From NCBI GenBank assembly GCA_024413635.1, contig JAKSTT010000004.1:1-49960 (forward strand): DNA of 49,960 nt. Direction: 5' to 3'. The DNA is from Treponemataceae bacterium. GTDB taxonomy: Bacteria; Spirochaetota; Spirochaetia; Treponematales; Treponemataceae. Below the pieces are notes generated by a model. The model searched no databases. It worked only from the letters and a program-made list of their open reading frames with translations, and was not told the DNA's origin. Position 1 is the stretch's first letter, and every line of letters begins with the position of its first letter. The position numbers were made by a program, and so were the translations under genes. Positions 32,324 to 41,284 of this stretch are shown piece after piece.

Positions 32324-32860
32324 ATGGCCACCCCTGCACAGTGCATCATTACCGGTATTATTCCCCACGGCAACACCATGGCAGAACTCCATGACGCAGT
32401 CAGGTATCAGAACGTCCTGTCCGGCGGCATGCCGAAAATCATTCCCCTGTACACAGAAACCGATGACCGGTTTGCAGACTGGTGGCACAGTCAGATGGAC
32501 AGAGAGCTGCAGGCTGTTGGAATACCGGGAATACTGAGTTTTCCGGAAATTCTGGACGGGTCTTCAGGGATTCAGGAATTACGCCGTCGTATTCCTTCAG
32601 AGCGGACCATAGCCTTTACCCCGGTACCCAGGGATATTGCCATGGGAGAACTGCTGGCAGAACCGGTACGGCAGGGAAACTGTATACTTTTATGGGGCTG
32701 GCACCAGACAGAAAAAAAATCCCCTTCATCCGGAAAAACCGGCAAAGGGGATTCTATAACGGTTAAAACCTTTCAGCTGGCAAAAATGCAGCTGGAACTG
32801 TCTGATACCGGCCTTTTAACCTGGCGTACCCTGGAAAGCTGCTGGGCTCCGCGGAATTAA
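32324..32860 (+). CDS. Uncharacterised 178-residue protein
   Basis: I do not recognise this protein. It has no signal peptide or membrane helix and looks cytoplasmic. Features are an N-terminal CIITGIIPHGNTMAELHDAVRYQ segment with possible His and Asp/Glu polar residues, a Trp-rich stretch (DWWHSQMDRE), and a Lys/Ser-rich loop (EKKSPSSGKTGKGDS) near residue 135. The ATG at 32324 has no ribosome site; ATGACA, 17 bases, TACCAT end six bases upstream. Two earlier ATG codons at 32316 and 32319 are out of frame. It shares its upstream region with the HExxH lipoprotein and overlaps the convergent purN by four bases. Function cannot be proposed. Confidence 0.7.
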   Translation: MATPAQCIITGIIPHGNTMAELHDAVRYQNVLSGGMPKIIPLYTETDDRFADWWHSQMDRELQAVGIPGILSFPEILDGSSGIQELRRRIPSERTIAFTPVPRDIAMGELLAEPVRQGNCILLWGWHQTEKKSPSSGKTGKGDSITVKTFQLAKMQLELSDTGLLTWRTLESCWAPRN

Positions 32861-33492
32861 AGCATTCCGGCAAGGAGTTTTACTCCTTCTACCATGGCCA
32901 CGTGCTCTTCGGGAGCTATGCGGGCGTACAGCGTATCAGGAGTGTCACCGGGCATAACCGGCACTTTTTTCTGGATAAGGATTTTTCCCGTATCGCAGCC
33001 GGCATCAACCAGGTGAATGGTACAGCCGGATTCTTTTTCGCCGGCAGCAAGAACTGCTTCATGAACGTGGTGTCCCCACATCCCTACCCCGCCGAATTTC
33101 GGCAGCAGTGCCGGGTGCAGATTGATGATGCGCCCGCTGTATTCAGTCACTACGTTGCCGGTAAGCACGGTGAGGAATCCGGCAAGAACGATGGCTTCAA
33201 TACCGGCATCCTTACACAGTTCCAGAACCTTATCACTGACGGCAATGTTCTTTGCTTCACGGCTGGCAGCTTTTGCAACATCGGCACCCATTACAGCAAA
33301 AGGACTTGCAATAACGGTAGGAACGGCAGACTTTGCAGCCCGTTCCAAGGCGTAGGCATCCTTGCTGGATGAGATAACCAGTGCAATGTGATACGGACAC
33401 TCAGAACCCATGAGGGCCTCTTCATCAAGAAGTGCCTGCAGGTTGGTGCCGCCGCCGCTTACAAGAACGGCGGTTTTCATCTGGCGTGCCAT
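32857..33492 (-). CDS. purN: Phosphoribosylglycinamide formyltransferase PurN
   Basis: A 211-residue enzyme that transfers a formyl group from 10-formyl-THF to GAR in purine synthesis. The N-terminal VLVSGGGTNLQALLD, the catalytic region IINLHPALLPKFGG (Asn-His) and the Asp in VDAGCDTGKI are all as expected for the family. Length is normal. The start at 33492 shares its A with the purM stop (TGATG), so translation is coupled. A second ATG four codons later matches the family start equally well. It is the last gene of purE-purM-purN and overlaps a convergent orphan at its stop by four bases. Confidence 0.94.
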   Translation of the reverse strand: MARQMKTAVLVSGGGTNLQALLDEEALMGSECPYHIALVISSSKDAYALERAAKSAVPTVIASPFAVMGADVAKAASREAKNIAVSDKVLELCKDAGIEAIVLAGFLTVLTGNVVTEYSGRIINLHPALLPKFGGVGMWGHHVHEAVLAAGEKESGCTIHLVDAGCDTGKILIQKKVPVMPGDTPDTLYARIAPEEHVAMVEGVKLLAGML

Positions 33493-34589
33493 CAGTTGAA
33501 CAGTACCTGTTCAGCCTGGGTTTCTGCAGTAGCGGTTTCTGCAGCTACTACCTTACCGATTTTGTATGCTTTCATATCGCCGCAGCGTCCGCCGTTTTTG
33601 GCGTCAACGGCTGCAAAGTCGTTGAATGCTTTCAGGATTTCATCAGCTTTGTCAGCTTTTACTGCCAGCATGAAACCGATACCCATGTTGAAGGTGTTGA
33701 ACATGCGGCTTGGATCTGCACCGCGGCGTTCCAGTTCAGCAAATACCGGCGGAATGTCCCAGCTGCCTTTGGTAAAGCATGAAATCAGCGGATTTTTGCC
33801 TTCTGCAGCGCGTACTTTGTTTGCTTCTGGATACATACGGGGAACGTTTTCGTAGAAACCGCCGCCGGTTACGTGAACCATACCGTGAACAGCGCCTTTG
33901 AACTGATCCAGAATGCTTAAAACAGGGCGAACGTAAATGCGGGTAGGAGCAAGGAGTGCTTCACCGATGGTAGTTCCATTGAACGGAGTATCAAAATCCT
34001 GCACCAGTTTGCGTACCAGGGAGAAACCGTTTGAGTGAACACCGGTAGAAGAAAGTCCGATGATAACATCCCCTTCAGTAATGTCTTTACCGGTAATGAC
34101 ATCGTCTTTTTCAATGATACCTACACCGAAACCGGCAATATCGTATTTTCCTGCATCGTAGAAACCAGGCATTTCTGCGGTTTCACCACCCAGGAGGGCA
34201 CAGTTTGAATCAACACAACCGTCTGCAACACCTTTAACCAGGTCGGCGGCAATGTCGCTTGAAAGGTTTCCGCAGGCAATGTAGTCAAGGAAGTACAGCG
34301 GTTTTGCACCGGTACACAGGATGTCGTTTACACTCATGGCAACACAGTCGATACCAACGGTGTCGTATTTTTTCATGGCAAAGGCAATATCAAGTTTAGT
34401 ACCTACACCATCGGTGCCGGAAACCATAACAGGGTTCTTCATGCCAGCCGGTACTTCAAACATTCCGGCAAAACTTCCGAGGCCATTGAGAACGCCAGGG
34501 ATAGCAGTGCGTTTTGCATGGGCCTTGTACTTGTCTACGGCGCGGTAGCCTTCTTCAACATCAACACCAGACTGTCTGTAATCAATCAT
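33492..34589 (-). CDS. purM: Phosphoribosylformylglycinamidine cyclo-ligase PurM (AIR synthetase)
   Basis: A 365-residue ATP-dependent ligase that closes the imidazole ring to give AIR. It has the family hallmarks: GVDVEEGYRAVDKYK near the N-terminus, SGTDGVGTKLDIA, MSVNDILCTGAKPLYFLDY, GGETAEMPGFY and VTGGGFYENVPRM. Length is a little above the usual 345, with a short Ala/Glu-rich C-terminal extension (KVVAAETATAETQAEQVLFN). An AGGAG site precedes the ATG at 34589. It lies 16 bases after purE and is coupled to purN. Other purine genes are not in this window. Confidence 0.95.
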   Translation of the reverse strand: MIDYRQSGVDVEEGYRAVDKYKAHAKRTAIPGVLNGLGSFAGMFEVPAGMKNPVMVSGTDGVGTKLDIAFAMKKYDTVGIDCVAMSVNDILCTGAKPLYFLDYIACGNLSSDIAADLVKGVADGCVDSNCALLGGETAEMPGFYDAGKYDIAGFGVGIIEKDDVITGKDITEGDVIIGLSSTGVHSNGFSLVRKLVQDFDTPFNGTTIGEALLAPTRIYVRPVLSILDQFKGAVHGMVHVTGGGFYENVPRMYPEANKVRAAEGKNPLISCFTKGSWDIPPVFAELERRGADPSRMFNTFNMGIGFMLAVKADKADEILKAFNDFAAVDAKNGGRCGDMKAYKIGKVVAAETATAETQAEQVLFN

Positions 34590-34605
34590 CGTTTACTCCT
34601 GTGGA

Positions 34606-35118
34606 TTAAAGTTCTACACCTTTGCCACCGTTGGCAAGGGCATCATCTACTAAAGACTGTTTAAATGCAACAAGTTTTTCCTTTAATTCAGGATACTTGA
34701 TGGCAAGCATTTCTACGGCAAGGTATGCAGCATTGGCAGCGGCATTTACCCCGACAGTTGCAACCGGTACTTTTGGCGGCATCTGAACGATGCTTAAAAG
34801 GGCATCAAGACCTCCAAGACCATTGGAAGAACGGCCTTTAGCGTCCATGGACATACATTCAAGAGGTACGCCGATAACGGGAAGAACGGTAAGGGAGGCG
34901 ATAACACCGGGAAGAGCTGCGGCGAGTCCGGCACCAGCGATAATTACTTCTGCACCGCCTGCTTCAACCTGTTTTACGGTCTGAGCCAGCAGTTCACCGG
35001 AACGGTGGGCAGATAAAATAAAAGCTTCGTACTCTACGCCGAAATCCTTCAGCACGGTCGAAGCTTTTTTCATGGTATCAGTGTCTGATTTAGAACCAAA
35101 AAAGATGGCAACTTTCAT
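34606..35118 (-). CDS. purE: N5-CAIR mutase/AIR carboxylase-type PurE
   Basis: A 170-residue PurE. The N-terminal FGSKSDTDTMKKASTVLKDFGVEYEAFILSAHR, then ITGAGLAAALPG-like IIAGAGLAAALPGVIAS and the GVPLECM segment show the fold. The SAHR motif, with AHR in place of the SDHR seen in a few type II forms, fits either class; class I (mutase) and class II (carboxylase, common in spirochaetes such as T. denticola) cannot be separated by eye. The ATG at 35118 is selected: TTGCTA, 17 bases, TATAGT end six bases before it. The 40 extra residues of the longer frame are Cys- and Arg-rich and unlike the family. It heads the pur operon. Confidence 0.93.
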   Translation of the reverse strand: MKVAIFFGSKSDTDTMKKASTVLKDFGVEYEAFILSAHRSGELLAQTVKQVEAGGAEVIIAGAGLAAALPGVIASLTVLPVIGVPLECMSMDAKGRSSNGLGGLDALLSIVQMPPKVPVATVGVNAAANAAYLAVEMLAIKYPELKEKLVAFKQSLVDDALANGGKGVEL

Positions 35119-35124
35119 GTGCGA

Positions 35125-35153
35125 ACTATACCGTAAAACTGCGTGTGTAGCAA
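35125..35153 (-). promoter_or_regulatory. purE promoter
   Basis: Minus-strand TTGCTA (35153-35148), 17-base spacer, TATAGT (35130-35125), six bases to the ATG at 35118. The expected start is the A of ATG. There is no space for a purine riboswitch leader. Confidence 0.75.
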
Positions 35154-35170
35154 TACGGGTATAGTTACAG

Positions 35171-37216
35171 TTACTGTACGGAACGGAGCAGCTGCAGCAG
35201 GTCCGATGAAGAACCCGTATGGGCCGTTGACGGTTCATCAGAAATAACCGTTACCCCGTACGCATTGGTGCCGGATACTCCGGTGGTACCTTCAGTGCCG
35301 CTTTCAACCGGTTCGTTCTGCGTCAGCTGAACCAGAATGTCACCAACTGCCATGCGGTCATAAAAACCTTTCTGGCTCAGGGTTCCTTCGGCAATTTCTT
35401 CACCTACGGCAGTTACCGTGAAGGTGCCCAGAATCTGGTTTTCTTCAAAGGAAACGCCAAGACCGGTATCGCTGGTAAACAGGGCGCCGGGTGGCAGTAC
35501 CGCCCAGACTGACTGTTCTGCAGCACCGTCAAAGATGCCGGCGTCAATGAGCCCCAGGGAACCTTTCCGGTCTGTCAGCACGGCATAGTACGGCAGGGCA
35601 CTGACAACACATTCCCGAAGGCGGCGCAGGGCTGAAGCATACCGGTCGTTGCCGGTGCGGTAGACATTCCAGCTGCCGGCTTTATTGCCGGTGCGGGTAC
35701 TGTACATATCCAGGGTAATGGCAGTTTCACGCTCTGTTTCTGCAAAATCCAGGATACAGAAGTAATCATATTTGGCCTGACGGGCGGCAGAAAAGGCTTC
35801 CGTAAATGAAGCTACCGGTTCCGTTACCGGTTCGGCACAGGCTTTGCTGCTGGTTGTAAAAATATCACAGAGGCCCCGAACCGTAATATTGGTTGCATCG
35901 GGGTGCAGGGTTTCATCGTACTTGTTCAGGTAGTACACCCCGATATTCCACCGGTTCTTTTCCAGCAGCAGGGTGTTGACGTTCCAGGCGGCCGGCAGGG
36001 TGGACGTCAGGATGCTGGTATAGCCTTCAACGGTATCATCGATGGTAACGGTCGATTTTCCCTGTTCCTGCACAAACTGCAGTTCTGCCACATAGGTTTC
36101 CGTATAGCCGTCGGCCAGAAGCAGGTCTGCATAGGCAAGGCGGACATCCGTATCAAGGGGATTGAGCCGCAGGGAACGCTGATACTCATAGCGGGCCTGC
36201 ACAGAATAGAACTTCTTGATGTATTCACGTGCTTTATCGGCATGGAACCGGGCAGCAGCAATGCGCTCAGGGTCTTCTACGGGAAGGGATTCCAGAATCA
36301 GCAGTTCCATGGCGGTGCGGAGGATTTCATCATGCGGATTGACGCTGAGCCCGGTCTTGTAAGACACCAGCGCTCCCTGAACATCATGCAGGGCGGTCTG
36401 GCACAGGGCCCTGACATACCAGGCATTGGCCAGGTTGCGGTTCCGGGCAAGCCGTAAGTCCGTTATGGCAAGGGCTTCATCATAGCGGCCCGTGTTGTAG
36501 AAAATGCTTTCCAGCAGTACCTGGGCATCATCAGACTGGTCATCCAGGGCAATGGCCCGGCGGACAAACTGTTCTGCCTGGTCAAGTTCACCGTCAAGGA
36601 GCGCCAGACGGGCAGCAAAGTAGTACACCTGCGGGTCCTGACTGTGGTACGCCACTGCCTGTGAGATGTAACTTCTGGCAGCAGCTGTTTTTCCCAGGGC
36701 ATTGGATACCAGTGCCAGGCTTACCAGTGCACGGCGGTTGGTATCCTGACGGAGCAGCGCTTCCTTGTACTGTTTTTCAGCACCAGCCACACGCCCCTCA
36801 AGAATTTCAAGTTCTGCAAGGCCAAAACGGCTATCCAGGTCATTGGGCCACTGTTTCAGGACTGCTTCAAAAACCTGACGGGCTTCTGCAGTCTGACCAA
36901 GGCCGATAAGGGCAAAGCCCCTCAGGTTCTTTACGTCCGAGCGGTTCTTTACGTAGGTATCAACGGAATCAAGGTAGGTCAGGCAAAGGCGGTATTCCTT
37001 CAGCGCATAGGAACATTCTGCCAGCCCGATCCAGGCATCGGCATAGGATTTATTTTTGGTAACGGCTGCCTGATACTGTTCTACGGCAGAAAAATAGTTT
37101 TCTGCCAGCTGCAGTTCACGGCCCTTCCGGTAAAACTGCACGGCAGTTTCAGACCAGACCAGGCTTGCAGTGAGGAAACAGAGAATCAGCAGGACAAAAG
37201 AACGGCGGTTATTCAC
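35171..37216 (-). CDS. Secreted TPR-repeat protein
   Basis: A 681-residue protein with a signal peptide (SFVLLILCFLTASLVWSETA) followed by about ten tetratricopeptide repeats covering roughly residues 22-390. Repeats are evident as AVQFYRKGRELQLAENYFSAVEQYQAAV, AWIGLAECSYALKEYRLCLTYL and YFAARLALLDGELDQAEQFVRRAI. The C-terminal 250 residues are a different, beta-rich domain with no recognised family. It is probably a periplasmic scaffold. The start is GTG at 37216 in a GTGAATAA overlap with the CBS gene, served by AAGGAAGAG; longer starts would extend 32 residues into that gene. It is the last gene of the phoH block, and purE starts from its own promoter right after it. Confidence 0.82.
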   Translation of the reverse strand: MNNRRSFVLLILCFLTASLVWSETAVQFYRKGRELQLAENYFSAVEQYQAAVTKNKSYADAWIGLAECSYALKEYRLCLTYLDSVDTYVKNRSDVKNLRGFALIGLGQTAEARQVFEAVLKQWPNDLDSRFGLAELEILEGRVAGAEKQYKEALLRQDTNRRALVSLALVSNALGKTAAARSYISQAVAYHSQDPQVYYFAARLALLDGELDQAEQFVRRAIALDDQSDDAQVLLESIFYNTGRYDEALAITDLRLARNRNLANAWYVRALCQTALHDVQGALVSYKTGLSVNPHDEILRTAMELLILESLPVEDPERIAAARFHADKAREYIKKFYSVQARYEYQRSLRLNPLDTDVRLAYADLLLADGYTETYVAELQFVQEQGKSTVTIDDTVEGYTSILTSTLPAAWNVNTLLLEKNRWNIGVYYLNKYDETLHPDATNITVRGLCDIFTTSSKACAEPVTEPVASFTEAFSAARQAKYDYFCILDFAETERETAITLDMYSTRTGNKAGSWNVYRTGNDRYASALRRLRECVVSALPYYAVLTDRKGSLGLIDAGIFDGAAEQSVWAVLPPGALFTSDTGLGVSFEENQILGTFTVTAVGEEIAEGTLSQKGFYDRMAVGDILVQLTQNEPVESGTEGTTGVSGTNAYGVTVISDEPSTAHTGSSSDLLQLLRSVQ

Positions 37217-37991
37217 CCTGCTCTTCCTTCTTGATGAGTTTAATCTGATTAACACGATGGCCTTCCATATCCTGGACGATAAAGTCCCAGCCATTCCATG
37301 ACACTTTTTCAAATTTCACCGGAATCTTTCCGAACAGGTCAAAGACAAATCCACCTAAGGTATCAAATTCTTCTTCCGGGAATCCGGTACCCAGTTTTTC
37401 GTTCAGGTCGCCAAGGTTTACCCGGGCATCACAAAGCCAGATGTCATCGCCTACGGCAAGAATATCTTCCTGCTCGTTATCAAATTCATCCTGGATATCC
37501 CCGACGATTTCTTCAATGATGTCTTCCATGCAGACAATGCCGGAAACTCCGCCGTATTCATCAATGGCAATGGCGATATGGATGTGCCGGCGGCGGAATT
37601 CGCGGAGCAGTGTATCAATGCGTTTTGATTCCGGTACGAAAAAAGGCTTCCGGAGCATTTTTTCCAGATCCGGTGTTTCGTGGCGGCTGAATGCCTTGAT
37701 CAGGTCCTTTACATACAGAACGCCGGTAACATTATCGATGGACTCGCTGTAAACCGGGAACCGTGAATGACCGCTTTCTGAGATTTTTTCCAGCAGTTCG
37801 TCCTGCGGTGTATCGATTGAAAGGAAATCTACATCAATACGGGGAATCATGACTTCCTTAACGGTGGTTTCGCTCAAGTCATTGATACCGCGGATCATTT
37901 CCTGTTTTTCTACGTTAGACTGTTTGTTTTCCGCTTCCGTGCGGGAATCGGTATACGTATCGCTCTTTTTTTTCTTTCCAAATAAACCCAT
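37209..37991 (-). CDS. CBS-pair and CorC/HlyC-domain protein
   Basis: A 260-residue cytoplasmic protein with a Lys-rich N-terminus, a pair of CBS domains (about residues 43-165, including VMIPRIDVDFLSID, SRFPVYSESIDNVTGVLYVKD and AIAIDEYGGVSGIVCMEDIIEEIVGD) and a C-terminal CorC_HlyC (transporter-associated) domain. It lacks the DUF21 membrane domain, so it matches the soluble CorC/YbeX (TlyC) type. Such proteins are linked to Mg/Co efflux and ribosome function; the latter suits its position beside ybeY and phoH. It starts nine bases after the ybeY stop. Confidence 0.9.
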   Translation of the reverse strand: MGLFGKKKKSDTYTDSRTEAENKQSNVEKQEMIRGINDLSETTVKEVMIPRIDVDFLSIDTPQDELLEKISESGHSRFPVYSESIDNVTGVLYVKDLIKAFSRHETPDLEKMLRKPFFVPESKRIDTLLREFRRRHIHIAIAIDEYGGVSGIVCMEDIIEEIVGDIQDEFDNEQEDILAVGDDIWLCDARVNLGDLNEKLGTGFPEEEFDTLGGFVFDLFGKIPVKFEKVSWNGWDFIVQDMEGHRVNQIKLIKKEEQGE

Positions 37992-37999
37992 CAGTGAGA

Positions 38000-38494
38000 T
38001 TACTCCATTATTGTATCGGTCAGTTTTGCCAGCAGCTGTTCCTGCAGTACCAGCATTTCGCGGTCCTCATCAGTACCGCCTTCAAACGTACGGTCAGCGC
38101 CGATGTGGGCTTCACCGTGGTCGCGGCCAGTCAGATGCAGACAGCCGTGAATCAGCAGGCGGCGCAGTTCTTCATCAGGTGACACGCCGAATTCAGCTGC
38201 ATTCCGGGTAAAGGTTGGAACACTGATAATAATATCCCCGGCTGCGATCCAGGTATTTCCTTCCGCATCCGTATAGGATTCCCCGTTTTCAAATGACAGG
38301 ATATCAGTGGGGGCATCAATTTTCCGGTAATCGTTGTTCAGGTCCTGGATAAAAGGATCATCGCAGAACAGCAGTGAAACTTCCCAGGTATCCAGTTTGA
38401 GTTCTGACAGAACCTTCTGTACATACGGTTCTACAGCACCCATCCAGCCGGGTTCATCCATTCCTTCTACTGTTTCAACAAAAATCTGGTTCAT
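38000..38494 (-). CDS. ybeY: Endoribonuclease YbeY
   Basis: A 164-residue metal-dependent RNase that matures 16S rRNA 3' ends and takes part in ribosome quality control. The zinc motif HGCLHLTGRDH (three His) is intact, preceded by the usual NNDYRKIDAPTDILSF and the DIIIS strand. Length is normal. GGAG precedes the ATG at 38494. It sits between the HD-7TM gene (four bases upstream) and the CBS gene, the common phoH-ybeY neighbourhood. Confidence 0.95.
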   Translation of the reverse strand: MNQIFVETVEGMDEPGWMGAVEPYVQKVLSELKLDTWEVSLLFCDDPFIQDLNNDYRKIDAPTDILSFENGESYTDAEGNTWIAAGDIIISVPTFTRNAAEFGVSPDEELRRLLIHGCLHLTGRDHGEAHIGADRTFEGGTDEDREMLVLQEQLLAKLTDTIME

Positions 38495-38497
38495 GAG

Positions 38498-40165
38498 TTA
38501 CTCCTCACCGTTATCGGTGGCATCGGGATCTTTCTGATCAGGATATTCAATACGGGTATGATAGTACCCGGCTAAAATCGTTACAAATGACGCTTCAATG
38601 GCAGTCAGTTCGCCAAATGACAGTTTTGCCCGTTCCAGCTGGCCGTGTTCAATTTTACCCATAACCAGCTGATGGATGAATTTTTCCAGGCGGGAAACTG
38701 ACGGATGATCCAGGGTACGGCAGGCAGCTTCTACCGTGTCAGCCAGCATGACGACTGCTGCTTCACGGCTGTGGGGCGGATTACCGATGTAGGAATAATC
38801 TTCCGGCCGGACGTTTTCATCCAGTTTCTTGGCTTCGTTATAAAAATAGGATACCACACTGTTACCATGATGTTCAGCAATAATGTCGATAACTTCCTGG
38901 GGCAGATGCAGCTGGTGGGCTTTTTCTACACCTTTCTTTACGTGGCTTCTGATAACCGAAAGGGAAAGCCGGGGATTATCCAGGTCATCATGCTTGTTTT
39001 CTCCGGCCTGGTTTTCTACAAAGTATTCTGCCTGGTCCATTTTACCGATGTCGTGGTAATAGGCTCCGACACGGGCCAGCAATGCGTTGGCCCCGATTTC
39101 AGAACAGGCACTTTCTGCCAGGGTTGCTACCATCATGCTGTGGTTGTATGTTCCGGGGGCCTTGAGAAGCAGCCGGCGGAGAATGGGTGAATTCTGGTCT
39201 GAAAGATCCATCAGGCGGAAAATGGAAGCCGTATTCAGCAGGGTTTCCAAAGGCGTTATGAAGCCCAGGGCAAGAATGCCGGAAATAAAGCCGTTAAAGG
39301 CAACGCCGGCAATACAACCGAATACCCGGTTGGCATCATTGTTGAAGATAATATGGAGTACCAGCATGAAAACCGCATCCAGGACGGCAATCATCAGGGC
39401 GGCAATAACCATATCGTAACGTCGCTGCAGGTTACGTACGATGCGTACGGCAGCCAGACAGGAACACAGCTCAAATATGGCAGGAACCAGAGCGTAGTCC
39501 GTGGCGCTGAGAATCAGGAAAAAGAGGACAAAGCAGTAGTATACTGCCGTCCGCTGGTTGAACAGGATGGTTACCAGAATGGCGGTAAAGGTAGCCGGCA
39601 GGATAACCGGCAGGGCAAACTCATAGCTGAAAATGTTGTAGCGGAACCCGAAGGCGCTCATGCCATATACCAGCAGAGAGCAGCAGGAAAGGAAAATGGC
39701 TTCCTTCACCTGCAGTTCCCGCTCAAAAAAGCCGCGGGAATACAGATAGAACAGCAGGGAAGACAGCAGCATGAAAAACAGCATGTCATTGAAGAAGGAC
39801 CGGTAGTCAATGTAGGCAGGTGCAGCTGCCAGTTTTGCCACTTTAGTAAACTGCTCTTCCGTAATGGGGAACCCTTTCTTGATGATTTTTTCGCCCCGCA
39901 CGATTTCAAAGGGATACTGTTCATCCTTTGGCAGGGAACGTTCTGCCACTACCGTCCGGTCAGAAACCTGTCCTACTTCATATTCGTCGACAGGGAAAGA
40001 CAGGAGTTTTGTAGCGGTAGACACCTTGATGAAGGAAAGAACCAGCAGGATGGTAAAGCACGCTGCAAAGACGATAAGGTTCGGTCCATGTTCAGTAACC
40101 GCCTGCTGCAGGGTATACAGCCAGGTTGGCTGCACCTGTTTCTTATTCTTCTGTTTTCTGGTCAT
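38498..40165 (-). CDS. 7TM-HD domain phosphohydrolase (PgpH/YqfF-like)
   Basis: A 555-residue protein with an N-terminal helix, an extracytoplasmic stretch of about 100 residues, six to seven clustered helices (about residues 145-315) and a C-terminal HD domain with HDIGK and the NHSMMVA entry motif. It resembles PgpH-type 7TM-HD proteins, which hydrolyse cyclic di-AMP; the extracellular 7TMR-HDED part is shorter than the Listeria form (about 700 residues). The ATG at 40165 overlaps phoH by 23 bases and has no good ribosome site. A TTG at 40183, with AAGGA four bases upstream, is an alternative start. It lies between phoH and ybeY. Confidence 0.88.
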   Translation of the reverse strand: MTRKQKNKKQVQPTWLYTLQQAVTEHGPNLIVFAACFTILLVLSFIKVSTATKLLSFPVDEYEVGQVSDRTVVAERSLPKDEQYPFEIVRGEKIIKKGFPITEEQFTKVAKLAAAPAYIDYRSFFNDMLFFMLLSSLLFYLYSRGFFERELQVKEAIFLSCCSLLVYGMSAFGFRYNIFSYEFALPVILPATFTAILVTILFNQRTAVYYCFVLFFLILSATDYALVPAIFELCSCLAAVRIVRNLQRRYDMVIAALMIAVLDAVFMLVLHIIFNNDANRVFGCIAGVAFNGFISGILALGFITPLETLLNTASIFRLMDLSDQNSPILRRLLLKAPGTYNHSMMVATLAESACSEIGANALLARVGAYYHDIGKMDQAEYFVENQAGENKHDDLDNPRLSLSVIRSHVKKGVEKAHQLHLPQEVIDIIAEHHGNSVVSYFYNEAKKLDENVRPEDYSYIGNPPHSREAAVVMLADTVEAACRTLDHPSVSRLEKFIHQLVMGKIEHGQLERAKLSFGELTAIEASFVTILAGYYHTRIEYPDQKDPDATDNGEE

Positions 40166-41132
40166 GTTCGTATGCCTGCACAATTTTCCTTACCAGCGGA
40201 TTCCGGACAATATCAGAAGAGTCCATGGAACATACACTGATACCATCAATATCAGAAAGAATGCGCAGTGCATGCACCAGACCGCTGGGAGTCCGCCTGG
40301 GTAAATCTATCTGGGTAATATCGCCAGTCACAAAGACTTTTGATCCTGAGCCCATACGGGTAAGGAACATTTTCATCTGTTCCCGGGTAGTATTCTGGGC
40401 TTCATCAAGTATGAGAATGCTGTTTTCAAGGGTACGGCCGCGCATATAGGCCAGGGGGGCAATTTCAATGACGCCGTTTTCAGAAAGCCGTTCGCACTCC
40501 CCTTTGGGAAGCAGTGACTGGATGGCGTCAAACAGGGGCCGCAGGTACGGGGAAATCTTCTGTTCAAAGTCACCGGGCAGATAGCCCAGGTTTTCGCCGG
40601 CTTCTACCACCGGACGGGTCAGGATAAGGCGGCGGACAGCACCGGTGGCCAGAAGACGCAGGGCTTCTGCAACGGCCAGATAGGTTTTACCGCTGCCGGC
40701 AGGGCCTGAACAGAATACCACGTCATCAGTACGCAGGGCGCGGATGAATTTTGCCTGATTGATTGATTTTGGATAGACGCTTTTTACGGCGCCGGGGATT
40801 TTGATGGCAGCAGAAGCAAACAGGGCTTCCGTATCAAGTTCAAAGGGTTCAGTCGTTGAGGAACGGGGACCGCCAAAACCGGTAAGGATGGAATAGACCA
40901 TGTCGGAATCCGGGTTTTCCCCTTCCGAGACTTCGTCGATGATGCGGTCAATGATATGTTTGAAACGTTCGGTAACTTCCTGGGATTGCCCGGCAACTGA
41001 TATTTCATTGCCCCGGGTATACACCGGTACACCCAGATGAGCTTCAATAAGCCGTAAGTTACTGTCGTTGGTGCCACACAAGCGGGCCAGAATATCAGAA
41101 TCAGGCACCACTATCGTATACGCAGAATCCAT
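40143..41132 (-). CDS. phoH: PhoH-like ATPase (YbeZ type)
   Basis: A 329-residue P-loop ATPase of the PhoH family. Before the ATPase comes an N-terminal KH-like region (residues about 20-90, LRLIEAHLGVPVYTRGNEISVAG). The nucleotide site is CSGPAGSGKTYLA; later motifs are LTRPVVEAGENLGYLPGDFEQKI, ILDEAQNTTREQMKMFLTRMG and VTGDITQIDLP. It is an RNA-linked ATPase that commonly partners with YbeY; here ybeY is two genes downstream. A promoter (TTGCGC, 17 bases, TAGAAT at 41231-41203) precedes a leader of about 65 bases with AGAGG before the ATG. Confidence 0.94.
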   Translation of the reverse strand: MDSAYTIVVPDSDILARLCGTNDSNLRLIEAHLGVPVYTRGNEISVAGQSQEVTERFKHIIDRIIDEVSEGENPDSDMVYSILTGFGGPRSSTTEPFELDTEALFASAAIKIPGAVKSVYPKSINQAKFIRALRTDDVVFCSGPAGSGKTYLAVAEALRLLATGAVRRLILTRPVVEAGENLGYLPGDFEQKISPYLRPLFDAIQSLLPKGECERLSENGVIEIAPLAYMRGRTLENSILILDEAQNTTREQMKMFLTRMGSGSKVFVTGDITQIDLPRRTPSGLVHALRILSDIDGISVCSMDSSDIVRNPLVRKIVQAYEHDQKTEE

Positions 41133-41202
41133 AAACCTCTTTTTTCATTCACGTTTCCCCATGGTTTCTGCCGGAACAATTCCAGACTGGGGACAGTATC
41201 TC

Positions 41203-41231
41203 ATTCTAACGGCAATTGTGGCAGTGCGCAA
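41203..41231 (-). promoter_or_regulatory. phoH promoter
   Basis: Minus-strand TTGCGC (41231-41226), 17-base spacer, TAGAAT (41208-41203). The start would lie near 41196, leaving a leader of about 64 bases. Confidence 0.55.
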
Positions 41232-41273
41232 GGCAGTGCAGTATGTTTACTTTTTTCAGGAAAGCACTATACT
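41220..41273 (+). promoter_or_regulatory. corA promoter region with a 12-base direct repeat
   Basis: TATACT (41268-41273) lies 11 bases before the ATG at 41285; 17 bases upstream is GTTTAC, a weak -35. GGCAGTGC occurs twice with a period of 12 (41220-41227, 41232-41239) just before it, as would an activator or repressor site. Confidence 0.45.
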
Positions 41274-41284
41274 TTTTAGTACTT

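Noticed and set aside
35119-35170. Purine riboswitch before purE
   Set aside because: The promoter start coincides with the ATG, leaving no leader in which a riboswitch could form.
39353-40240. Plus-strand open frame of 295 codons
   Set aside because: It lies entirely opposite the 7TM-HD gene and phoH, has a Gln/Lys-rich non-protein-like composition and no promoter or ribosome site.
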